DNA from: an uncultured Dorea sp.
Lineage (GTDB): Bacteria > Bacillota > Clostridia > Lachnospirales > Lachnospiraceae
Direction of reading: 5' to 3'
Assembly (NCBI GenBank): GCA_948602995.1
Contig: CAPEBR010000018.1
Location: 13,180-77,179, forward strand
DNA: 64,000 nucleotides
This document shows, in pieces, positions 51,641 to 59,498 of the stretch. Both the position numbers and the translations under genes were made by a program. The stretch's first letter is position 1, and each line of letters opens with the position of its first letter. Below the pieces are notes generated by a model. The model was not told where the DNA came from. It saw only the letters and a list, made by a program, of their open reading frames with translations, and did no database searches.

Positions 51641-53926
51641 ATGCATCCATATTATGATAACTGCGCCAGGGATGCGCTTGCCATGGCGGCAGAAGCGGCG
51701 AAAAGCATGGGACAGGTCACTGTGGGGACAGAGCACCTTCTGCTGGCGCTTACGAAGGAAAAGAGCGGCAATGTACATAAGCTTCTTAGGCGGTACGGGA
51801 TGGATGAGCAGCTTGTGTCTGCAATGATTGAGGAATGGGTGCCTTCTACCGGGCTTGTGATCGTACAGTCTGCCTGGAGCTATTCCATGGAAAGCACAAA
51901 GATCCTGGATCAGAGCCATAAGCTTGCCGCATGGTTTCAGGCAGAGTTTACCGGGGTGGAGCATATCCTGCTGGCGCTTCTTAAGGATGACACTGTAGGT
52001 GCGGCAAAGTTTTTTAAGGCAGCGCAGGTAAGGCCCTGGCTGGTTTATATGGAGCTGATTACAGAGATGAAGCGCAGAAGAGTCGGAATTGCAAAAGAGG
52101 ATCCCCGTCATTTAAAAACGTACCAGCGCACAGAACTTCTGGATCAGTTTGGCCGCGACCTTACAGAGATGGCCGCAGAAGGAGAATTAAGCCCACTGGT
52201 GGGGCGGGAGAGTGAAAGCAGGCGGCTCCTCCAGGCACTGTGCTGCTGGGGAAAGAACAATCCTTGCCTGGTGGGAGAGCCCGGGGTCGGGAAGACGGCC
52301 ATTGTCGAGGGCTTTGCCGCGGCGGTAGCGGAGGGCCGGGCGCCGCAGAAGCTTAAGGACAAGAGGGTGGTAGCCATCGACCTGGCAAGCATCGTGGCCG
52401 GAAGCAGATACAGGGGAGATTTTGAAGAACGCCTGAAGCGGATTATACAGGAAATCACCGGAGCCGGAAATGTGATCCTCTTTATTGATGAGATCCATAC
52501 CATTGTGGGAGCCGGCGGCACGGAAGGCGGCATTGACGCCGCAAATATTCTGAAGCCCTGCCTTGCCCGTGGTGAGATCCAGGTAATCGGCGCAACTACG
52601 ACGGAGGAGTACCGCAGATATATTGAGAAGGACGCGGCGCTGGAACGCCGGTTCCAGCCCATCCGGGTGGAGGAGCCCTCCCAGGAGGAGAGCATCCGCA
52701 TCCTGAATGGCGTGATCGGAAGGTATGAACACCATCATCATGTAGCCTTTACACAGGAGGCAGTAAGGGCGGCAGTGGAAATGTCCGGGCGGTATATTAA
52801 TGACCGGTATCTTCCGGATAAGGCGCTTGACCTTGTGGACGAGACAGCGGCATCCGCTTATCTCGACCACCCGGAGCAGCCGGAGGATGGCGGGCATGTA
52901 AGCATCGGAACCGAAGAGATCGCGAATACCGTGTCCCAGTGGACGGGAATTCCGGTTACACAGGTCAATCAGGACGAGAGCACGCGCATGCTCCGGATGG
53001 AAGAAATATTAGGAGAGAAGATCATTGGCCAGAACCAGGCAGTGGAGGCTTTGGCAAGGGCAATGCGCAGAGTGCGCACGGGAATACAGAATCCGGACAG
53101 GCCCATAGGGTCCTTTTTATTCCTGGGTCCTACCGGCGTGGGAAAAACAGAACTCAGCAAGGTACTGGCAGAATTTATGTTCGACAAAAAAGACGCCTTT
53201 ATACGGCTTGACATGTCCGAATACATGGAGCCCCATTCCGTTGCGAAAATGATGGGCGCTCCTCCGGGATACATAGGATTTGAGGACGGCGGTCAGCTCA
53301 GCGAGCGGGTGAGGAAGAATCCTTACGCGGTTGTTCTGTTCGATGAGATTGAAAAGGCCCATCCGGATGTGTTCAATGTCCTTCTGCAGGTGCTGGACGA
53401 CGGACATATGACGGACGCAAAAGGACGCAAGGTAAGCTTTAAAAATACCATACTGATCATGACTTCCAACGCGGGAATCCGGACAGGCGGCGCAGGCAGA
53501 AGACCCGGATTTAAGCCGGATACCGGAGACGGGGAACGGAAAAATGAAGACATCAAATCAGAGATCCTCTCAGAGATCCGGCATGTCTTCCGCCCGGAAT
53601 TCCTGAACCGGATTGATGATGTGATCGTATTCAGACAGCTGAATGACCGGGACATGAAGGAGATTACAACCCTCCTGATCGGGGAGCTTGCAAGACGCTG
53701 CGCCGACATGAATATCCAGATCCAGGTAGATGACGCCGTAAAGGAATACCTGGTGGAGAAGCATGTGAACCTGGAATACGGGGCAAGACCCTTAAGACGC
53801 GCGGTCCAGTCGGAGCTGGAGGATATGATTGCGGAGGAGATATTAAAAGGGGAAATCAGACCAGGAGACCATGTCAGCATCTGGATGGAGGAAAAGATGA
53901 TAAAGTTGGGGACGGGGCATTTTTAA
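51641..53926 (+). CDS. ClpA/ClpC-like AAA+ unfoldase without typical M-domain
   Basis: A 761-residue double AAA+ protein. The N-domain has both Clp_N repeats (about residues 5-140). NBD1 has Walker A GEPGVGKT at 212-219 and 'VILFIDEIHTIVGAGG'; NBD2 has GPTGVGKT at 496-503 and 'AVVLFDEIEKAHPDVFNVLLQVL' (in parts). Between the two only about 25 residues replace the coiled-coil UVR/M domain of ClpC. The loop where ClpC carries its ClpP-docking V-G-F reads P-G-F (622-624). ATG at 51641 is preferred (GAGGTGAC upstream) over GTG at 51629. The last six codons (LGTGHF) and the stop are made by palindromic repeat copy 4. Confidence 0.9.
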   Translation: MHPYYDNCARDALAMAAEAAKSMGQVTVGTEHLLLALTKEKSGNVHKLLRRYGMDEQLVSAMIEEWVPSTGLVIVQSAWSYSMESTKILDQSHKLAAWFQAEFTGVEHILLALLKDDTVGAAKFFKAAQVRPWLVYMELITEMKRRRVGIAKEDPRHLKTYQRTELLDQFGRDLTEMAAEGELSPLVGRESESRRLLQALCCWGKNNPCLVGEPGVGKTAIVEGFAAAVAEGRAPQKLKDKRVVAIDLASIVAGSRYRGDFEERLKRIIQEITGAGNVILFIDEIHTIVGAGGTEGGIDAANILKPCLARGEIQVIGATTTEEYRRYIEKDAALERRFQPIRVEEPSQEESIRILNGVIGRYEHHHHVAFTQEAVRAAVEMSGRYINDRYLPDKALDLVDETAASAYLDHPEQPEDGGHVSIGTEEIANTVSQWTGIPVTQVNQDESTRMLRMEEILGEKIIGQNQAVEALARAMRRVRTGIQNPDRPIGSFLFLGPTGVGKTELSKVLAEFMFDKKDAFIRLDMSEYMEPHSVAKMMGAPPGYIGFEDGGQLSERVRKNPYAVVLFDEIEKAHPDVFNVLLQVLDDGHMTDAKGRKVSFKNTILIMTSNAGIRTGGAGRRPGFKPDTGDGERKNEDIKSEILSEIRHVFRPEFLNRIDDVIVFRQLNDRDMKEITTLLIGELARRCADMNIQIQVDDAVKEYLVEKHVNLEYGARPLRRAVQSELEDMIAEEILKGEIRPGDHVSIWMEEKMIKLGTGHF

Positions 53927-53941
53927 AAATGCCCCGTCCCC
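53908..53941. repeat. Perfect 34-bp palindrome, dispersed repeat family, copy 4 (overlaps clp 3' end)
   Basis: The left arm GGGGACGGGGCATTTTT is mirrored exactly. The stop codon TAA of the ClpC-like gene lies in the centre of the palindrome, so the element supplies the end of the coding sequence. Confidence 0.9.
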
Positions 53942-54060
53942 TTTGGAAGAACGTACAGAAAAAAATAAAAATTATTTTGAATTATGTGCAATGTGTACTA
54001 ACGGAGCCGTCTGCAGATGAATTATGATATTAACAGAAAAAAGATAGAGGAGGAAATAAT

Positions 54061-56757
54061 ATGAACTCAAATGAAAGTAAAGTACAAGAGATTTTGAAAC
54101 AGCGCGGCATTGATACTGCAGTTATGGATGATGTTACAGAAGCTGACATTCCTGAGCCGTGTGACCGTTTTAAGAAGCTGCAGGAAATCTATTATGTACT
54201 GAAGGTATCTGCTGATATGGAGACGCCATACTGGTATAACAGACTCTGGTGGGAGAATGACGGAGATCTGCTTGAGGTGAGAAGGGCAAGAGCGGTTGCA
54301 GGCGGCTATGCACATACAACACCGACCATTCTTCCGTGGGAGAAGCTTGTTATGAACAAGACAAAGAATGTGCGTGGTGCATTCCCGTTCCCTTGGGTTA
54401 CAGCAAGCTTTTTCAATGCCCAGGCAGAGGCGCTTATGAATGAAGTGGATGCTCCGGCAGAGAGTGAGGCAGATGCTGTATCACAGGTAGGAGCAGGCGG
54501 TGGAAACGTAACAGAGAGCTATGGGGAGATTATCTGTCTCGCGAAAAAGTTCGGTATGAGAAAAGAGGATATTCCGGTACTCGTAAAAGTATCAAAGCCA
54601 TGGGACGAGGTATCTGTTGAGGCTCTCAGTACAACCTACGCAAAGATGCTTCCGGGATATGACCAGTTCGAGAGAATTATGGACAGCGTTGTCTGCATGT
54701 TTGATTCCTACGCGATTCCACAGGGACGTGAGGTTATGAACTATTATCTGCCTCTGCAGTATGGTTTTGACGGCATCATGAAGATCTGTGATGAGAAGAT
54801 TGCAGAGTACATGGGCGAGGCAGGGGATGACGGACTTCTTGGCATGAGCCGCGGCTACTACTACGCAGCTATGAAAGAGGTTGCAAAGGGATTAAGCCAG
54901 TGGTGCCAGAACTATGCAGATAAGGCAAAGGATCTTGCGGCACGCGAGTCTGATCCGGAATTCAAGAAGAATTACGAGGAGATCGCAGAGGTTATGGGCA
55001 ACATTGCACACAAAGCTCCGTCTTCCTTCCGTGAAGCACTTCAGATGACACTCTGCCTCCACTATGGTGTTGTAAATGAGGATCCGCAGTCAGGACAGTC
55101 TATCGGGCGTCTCGGGCAGGTTCTCCAGCCGTTCTATGAGAAAGACATCCAGGACGGAGTTATGACAGATGAAGATGTGATTGAACTTCTTGAGCTTTAC
55201 AGATTAAAGATTACATGTATTGAGTGTTTCGCATCTGCTGGTGTATCCGGCGGCGTTCTCTCCGGAAATACATTTAACAACCTGTCCATGGGCGGTCTTG
55301 GATATGACGGACTTACTGCGGTTACCCCGCTTGAGTATTTAATCGTTGAAGCTGGTATGAGAGCAAAGACTCCGCAGCCGACACTGAGTGTTCTCTATGA
55401 TGAGAAGACACCGGAAGACTTCCTTATGAAGTGTGCGCGCTGTACAAAGCTTGGTATGGGATATCCTGCATGGATGAACAACCAGGGCGGTATGAACTTC
55501 ATGATGAGACAATACGGTCCGGAAGGAATGGATGTTGTGGACGCAAGGGCATGGTGTCTCGGCGGATGTCTAGAGTCCTCACCAGGAACCTTCTCACCGC
55601 TTAAGTACAATGGAAAGACAACTATGGTTCCTGGCGGAGCATCACCTACATGCGGTACTGGAATCCACTTTATCGCGCTGCCGAAGGTTCTTGAGCTGGT
55701 ACTTACAAATGGTGTTGACGAGAGAACAGGAAAGATGGTATTCCCGCCGCACAATCAGAAGATTGACTCCTACGAGAAGATGATGGATCTGTGGAAGGAA
55801 TATCTAGATGTTACATGTCAGATTGTAAATAAAGTAAATAATCTTCAGATGGATATCTGGAGAAAATACAATATGCCGGCAGTAGCTTCCCTGTTAAAGG
55901 GCGGATTCCTTACAAACGGTCAGCATATCGGCCAGATGGGAGCAAAATACAACGCAACGATCAACTTCGAGTCCTGTGGTACGGTTACATTTATCAATAC
56001 ACTTGCTTCTCTTAAAAAGAATGTATTTGACGACAAGACCTTTACTCTGGATGAGATGATAGACGCAATGCTGAATAACTTTGGCTTTAAGACATCTTAT
56101 GAGACAGGCGTATTCTCACCTGATTACAGAGAGAGCACCGAAGACGCGCCGAAGTATGAGAAGATATTTGCAGCCTGTCTGAATGCACCGAAATTCGGAA
56201 ATGCGATTCCATATGTTGACCAGCTTCTGGTAGAGTATGAGAATTACATGGTTCCATATGTACATTCTATCCACTCATACTATGGAAAGCCACTTTACAT
56301 GTGTCAGATCTCTGTATCCACACATGGCCCACAGGGATTTGTCACACTTGCAAGAGCAGACGGCACCTTGTCGGGAACAACCTATTCCGATGGTTCTGTA
56401 TCCGCGGCAGCAGGAACAGACAAGAATGGTCTGTACGCAATCTTTGAATCAGCGACAGTATACGATCACTCCGTATGTCAGAATGCGCAGATGAACCTGA
56501 AGATTCATCCGACAGCTGTAAAGGGGCTCAACGGAACAAGGAAGCTGTTAGACGTAATCCGTGCTTACATGAGAAAGGGCGGATTCCATGTACAGTTCAA
56601 TATCGTGGGTTCCGAGACTCTCAGAGATGCACAGAAGAAGCCGGAAGCATACCGCGACCTGATGGTACGTGTTGCCGGATTTACCCAGTACTGGTGTGAG
56701 ATCGGTAAGGCAATCCAGGATGAGGTAATCTACAGAACCCAGTATGATGAGGCGTAA
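54061..56757 (+). CDS. hpdB: 4-hydroxyphenylacetate decarboxylase, glycyl radical large subunit
   Basis: HpdB decarboxylates 4-hydroxyphenylacetate to p-cresol by glycyl radical chemistry in the strict absence of oxygen. The 898-residue product has a PFL-like barrel. Residues at F214, R223, S344, F405, C503 and E505 (in 'GGCLESSPG'), H536, E637 and G873 (in 'RVAGFTQYW') coincide in number with the active-site residues I recall for the C. scatologenes enzyme. C503 is the thiyl radical site and G873 the glycyl radical. ATG follows GAGGAGG. The next two genes encode the small subunit and activase, excluding pyruvate formate-lyase and choline lyase. No clear promoter was found in 53942-54060. Confidence 0.95.
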   Translation: MNSNESKVQEILKQRGIDTAVMDDVTEADIPEPCDRFKKLQEIYYVLKVSADMETPYWYNRLWWENDGDLLEVRRARAVAGGYAHTTPTILPWEKLVMNKTKNVRGAFPFPWVTASFFNAQAEALMNEVDAPAESEADAVSQVGAGGGNVTESYGEIICLAKKFGMRKEDIPVLVKVSKPWDEVSVEALSTTYAKMLPGYDQFERIMDSVVCMFDSYAIPQGREVMNYYLPLQYGFDGIMKICDEKIAEYMGEAGDDGLLGMSRGYYYAAMKEVAKGLSQWCQNYADKAKDLAARESDPEFKKNYEEIAEVMGNIAHKAPSSFREALQMTLCLHYGVVNEDPQSGQSIGRLGQVLQPFYEKDIQDGVMTDEDVIELLELYRLKITCIECFASAGVSGGVLSGNTFNNLSMGGLGYDGLTAVTPLEYLIVEAGMRAKTPQPTLSVLYDEKTPEDFLMKCARCTKLGMGYPAWMNNQGGMNFMMRQYGPEGMDVVDARAWCLGGCLESSPGTFSPLKYNGKTTMVPGGASPTCGTGIHFIALPKVLELVLTNGVDERTGKMVFPPHNQKIDSYEKMMDLWKEYLDVTCQIVNKVNNLQMDIWRKYNMPAVASLLKGGFLTNGQHIGQMGAKYNATINFESCGTVTFINTLASLKKNVFDDKTFTLDEMIDAMLNNFGFKTSYETGVFSPDYRESTEDAPKYEKIFAACLNAPKFGNAIPYVDQLLVEYENYMVPYVHSIHSYYGKPLYMCQISVSTHGPQGFVTLARADGTLSGTTYSDGSVSAAAGTDKNGLYAIFESATVYDHSVCQNAQMNLKIHPTAVKGLNGTRKLLDVIRAYMRKGGFHVQFNIVGSETLRDAQKKPEAYRDLMVRVAGFTQYWCEIGKAIQDEVIYRTQYDEA

Positions 56758-56784
56758 ACCGACAGAAGCGATCTGAAAAAAACA

Positions 56785-56825
56785 ATGTGCGGCAGCGGTG
56801 GGGACACCAGGCGTCTGCCGCACAT
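56785..56825 (+). promoter_or_regulatory. Strong intercistronic hairpin between hpdB and hpdC
   Basis: An 11-bp perfect stem (ATGTGCGGCAG at 56785-56795 with CTGCCGCACAT at 56815-56825) encloses an inner GGTG/CACC hairpin (56797-56808). No T-run follows, so it is more likely an mRNA processing or stability element than a terminator. Confidence 0.7.
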
Positions 56826-56850
56826 AAACGAAAAAGATGGAGGGAAAATC

Positions 56851-57108
56851 ATGAAACATAACGAATGTGTGAATTATATAAATCTTGACTGTGAAAAAGG
56901 TATGTGCGCACTGTCCAAGGTAATCGTTCCGATTGACGGAGAGGGAAGCCAGGCATGTCCGAAATTTGAAGCAGCGCCGATGTGCGGGAACTGTCAGAAC
57001 TTCTGTGGTGCAGATAAATACGGAATCGGAACCTGTAAAGGGTTCAAAAAAGAGAACTGGGCTTATGCTACATGCGGAGCATTTGCCTGTGAAAATTACA
57101 AAAAATAA
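56851..57108 (+). CDS. hpdC: 4-hydroxyphenylacetate decarboxylase small iron-sulfur subunit
   Basis: The 85-residue product has the length of known HpdC. The ligand pattern is His3, Cys6, Cys19, Cys36 for one [4Fe-4S] cluster and Cys45, Cys48, Cys62, Cys80 for the second, with extra Cys14, Cys52 and Cys75. From memory this is the pattern of the C. scatologenes subunit. HpdC is required for activity and assembly with HpdB; its clusters are thought to help control the radical state. ATG at 56851 follows GGAGGG. It lies 93 bases after hpdB, behind a strong hairpin, and 13 bases before hpdA. Confidence 0.93.
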   Translation: MKHNECVNYINLDCEKGMCALSKVIVPIDGEGSQACPKFEAAPMCGNCQNFCGADKYGIGTCKGFKKENWAYATCGAFACENYKK

Positions 57109-57121
57109 GGAATAGGAAATT

Positions 57122-58060
57122 ATGGATAAGAAAGGTTTAATATTTGATATACAAAGCTTTTCTGTGCATGATGGACCGGGGTGCAGGACGAACGTGTTTT
57201 TTGTCGGATGCCCTCTGACGTGCAGATGGTGCGCGAATCCAGAGAGCTGGAAGAGAAAAAAACACATCATGTTTGCCGAGAGCGTATGCAAATACGACAA
57301 GGGCTGCGGGGCATGCAGGAATGTGTGTCCCCACGGTGCCCTTACATTCGAGGAGAGCGGAAGGCCGAAGGTGAATTTTGCGGTCTGTGATGACTGTGAA
57401 AGCTTTGAGTGCGTCAGCATATGCCCCAATAATGCATTAAAGCAGTGTGTGAAAGAGTACACGGTTGATGAGCTCATGAAGGTTCTGAGACGGGATTTTA
57501 ATAACTGGGGTTCGGAAGGCGGCGTAACATTTTCAGGCGGAGATCCGCTGATGCATCATGAATTTCTGTATGAGGTGCTTCAGAGGTGCAAGGACGCACA
57601 GATACATACAGCCATTGAGACCAGTGGATTTGCATCGGAAGAAAATTTCCTGAAGGTGATGAAAAATATCAATTTTGCGTTTATTGATGTGAAGAATATG
57701 GATGCAGAGGCGCATAAATGGGGAACCGGAGTCGGCAATGAGCTGATCCTGTCCAATATTGAAGCGCTGAAAAAATCCTCCTGGAGGGGAAGACTGGTGC
57801 TTCGTCAGCCTACGATTCACGAATACAACGACAGTGATGAAAACGCCATGAAGGTGATTGAGTTCATGAAACGCCTTGATCTATTTGAGATCAATCTTCT
57901 GAAGTTCCATCGTATGGGCACATCAAAATGGGAACAGCTCGGGAAAAAGTATGAATACACGGATCATGGCGATATGACAGATGAGCGTATGAAGGAGCTG
58001 CAGCAGCTTTATCTTGACCATGATATCGCATGCTATATCGGAGATGATACACCTTTCTAA
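57122..58060 (+). CDS. hpdA: 4-hydroxyphenylacetate decarboxylase activating enzyme (radical SAM)
   Basis: HpdA uses S-adenosylmethionine to create the glycyl radical in HpdB. The radical SAM motif is C30-x3-C34-x2-C37 in 'VGCPLTCRWCANPE', preceded by 'HDGPGCRTNVFF'. Two ferredoxin-like Cys groups follow ('CKYDKGCGACRNVCPHGAL' and 'CDDCESFECVSICPNNALKQC', in parts), as in activases of this subgroup. 'VTFSGGDPLMH' and 'IETSGFA' are the usual SAM-binding segments. Length is 312 residues. It is the third gene of the hpd operon. Confidence 0.95.
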   Translation: MDKKGLIFDIQSFSVHDGPGCRTNVFFVGCPLTCRWCANPESWKRKKHIMFAESVCKYDKGCGACRNVCPHGALTFEESGRPKVNFAVCDDCESFECVSICPNNALKQCVKEYTVDELMKVLRRDFNNWGSEGGVTFSGGDPLMHHEFLYEVLQRCKDAQIHTAIETSGFASEENFLKVMKNINFAFIDVKNMDAEAHKWGTGVGNELILSNIEALKKSSWRGRLVLRQPTIHEYNDSDENAMKVIEFMKRLDLFEINLLKFHRMGTSKWEQLGKKYEYTDHGDMTDERMKELQQLYLDHDIACYIGDDTPF

Positions 58061-58096
58061 ATACGGATTATAAAAGGAAAAATGGAGGGGCTTAGC

Positions 58097-58813
58097 ATGA
58101 AAAACGCGAAACCAGGGAATATTGTAAAACAGTTTATATGCTATGTGATGGGGCTTTTGGTTATCACGATCGGTATTAATATATCTAAGATGTCAGCGCT
58201 GGGTATCTCACCGGTAAGCTCGATTCCCAGGGCATGTGAGCAGATCTGGGGATTCACACTGGGGACGACAACATTTATCATTTACATTATTCTGGTAGTA
58301 TTGCAGATTGTTATTTTGCGTAAGGACTTTAAGATTATTAACGTACTTGGTATTGTACTGACGATGGTATTCAGTGTTATGATTGACTTTACCGGTACGG
58401 ATCCGAATGCGTTCGGACATTTGCTGCTGGATTTTCCAAGACCGGGAAGCTATGTGATGAAGCTGGTTTATCTGGTAGTCAGTGTCCTGATTATCGGTAT
58501 TGGCGTATTCCTGTACCTGCGTCCAAAGTGGGTTCCAATGCCCGCAGAGGGACTGGCAGGAGCGATCGCTCAGGTTTCAGGCAAAGCATTCGGTGATTGT
58601 AAGACAATTGTTGACACAAGCATGATTGTGGTAGCTCTGGTTTTGCAGTTGATCTTTCTTGGAGGCTTAAGTTCATTTACGGGTGACGGTGTTGTTGTCC
58701 GTGAGGGAACAATTGTAGCGGCGATTTTTGTAGGACAGGTTGTGAAATTCCTTGGTAAAAACCTGGGAGGTAAGGTTGACGACTGGCTGCATGCAGGAGA
58801 AGAAAAGGCATAA
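58097..58813 (+). CDS. Multi-spanning membrane protein (YczE/YitT-like, DUF6198 type) in the hpd cluster
   Basis: A 238-residue protein with five to six hydrophobic segments, for example 'FICYVMGLLVITIGINIS', 'TTTFIIYIILVVLQIVIL', 'VYLVVSVLIIGIGVFLYL' and 'TSMIVVALVLQLIFLGGL'. The loop 'MSALGISPVSSIPRACEQ' after the first helix and the later 'MPAEGLAGAIAQVSGKAFGDCKTIVD' are typical of YczE/YitT-like membrane proteins with internal repeat. ATG at 58097 has GGAGGGG at the right distance. It lies 36 bases after hpdA and is probably co-transcribed. A role in moving 4-hydroxyphenylacetate or p-cresol is possible but not shown by sequence. Confidence 0.75.
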   Translation: MKNAKPGNIVKQFICYVMGLLVITIGINISKMSALGISPVSSIPRACEQIWGFTLGTTTFIIYIILVVLQIVILRKDFKIINVLGIVLTMVFSVMIDFTGTDPNAFGHLLLDFPRPGSYVMKLVYLVVSVLIIGIGVFLYLRPKWVPMPAEGLAGAIAQVSGKAFGDCKTIVDTSMIVVALVLQLIFLGGLSSFTGDGVVVREGTIVAAIFVGQVVKFLGKNLGGKVDDWLHAGEEKA

Positions 58814-58874
58814 CAGCGGGAAGCAGAAAAACGTTAGAAATGGCAGCAGAAAAAGGAAAACGGAGGATAAATTC

Positions 58875-59297
58875 ATGAAGGCAAGATTTACACCAAGCCT
58901 GATTACAGGCAATGAGATGATAGATTCCCATCATAAGGAGCTGATTAAGCGCGCGAATGACTTGTTTGAGGCGCTTGAGGGCAGACAGAGCAAGGAAAAG
59001 GTGCTTGAGACACTAGGATTCCTCGCTGATTATACAACATACCACTTCCAGGCAGAGGAAAAGCTGATGGAGGAGGCAAAGTATCCGAAATATGAGGAGC
59101 ATAAGGGATATCACAAGGCTCTGATCGAGGTGGTTGCCGGACTTCAGGAGAAGCTTGAAAAAGAGGGGCCGACAGAAGAGTTTGAAAAGGAAGTAAATGA
59201 TAAGGTTGTAGACTGGCTCTATACCCACATTAAGGGATGCGACCATGAAGTAGCAGAATACAAAAATGTAAGAAGTCAGATGGACAACATGTTGTGA
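58875..59297 (+). CDS. Bacteriohemerythrin
   Basis: A 140-residue hemerythrin with the di-iron ligand pattern: 'MIDSHHKELI' (His), 'YHFQAEEKLM' (H-x3-E), 'EHKGYHKAL' (H-x3-H) and 'YTHIKGCDHEV' (H-x4-D). It binds oxygen reversibly and is known in other bacteria to store, sense or remove oxygen. The start follows GGAGG at 58862-58866. It is the last gene before the terminator at 59375, hence likely part of the hpd transcript, where it could protect the oxygen-sensitive glycyl radical enzyme (inference). Confidence 0.9.
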   Translation: MKARFTPSLITGNEMIDSHHKELIKRANDLFEALEGRQSKEKVLETLGFLADYTTYHFQAEEKLMEEAKYPKYEEHKGYHKALIEVVAGLQEKLEKEGPTEEFEKEVNDKVVDWLYTHIKGCDHEVAEYKNVRSQMDNML

Positions 59298-59374
59298 TTT
59301 AGGAGTGTGAGAGTGCGCAGCACGGAACAATCCGTTTATCAGAAGCGTCAAAAGAGATTTTTGATGTTTGCCTC

Positions 59375-59418
59375 AGGCGGTATGATTCAAAAAGAAAAAG
59401 GGTCATACCGCCTTTTTT
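59375..59418 (+). terminator. Rho-independent terminator after the hpd/hemerythrin transcript
   Basis: AGGCGGTATGA (59375-59385) pairs with TCATACCGCCT (59403-59413), and TTTTTT follows. Confidence 0.88.
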
Positions 59419-59498
59419 AGGGAATGAAGTTCCCTATGGCATATTCTGTTTTATAAAGGGTAACAGATAAACACGAATCAGCAGGGGGCTGGAATAAT

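Noticed and set aside
53942..54060. Fnr-like or sigma-54 promoter for hpdB
   Set aside because: TTG and CAA half-sites around 53977-53991 do not fit an Fnr box, and no GG-GC element of sigma-54 is present. No promoter is claimed here.
54061..56757. Assignment as pyruvate formate-lyase or choline trimethylamine-lyase
   Set aside because: Pyruvate formate-lyase has two adjacent cysteines and lacks the CxE motif. The position-exact match to 4-hydroxyphenylacetate decarboxylase residues and the small Fe-S subunit decide against both.
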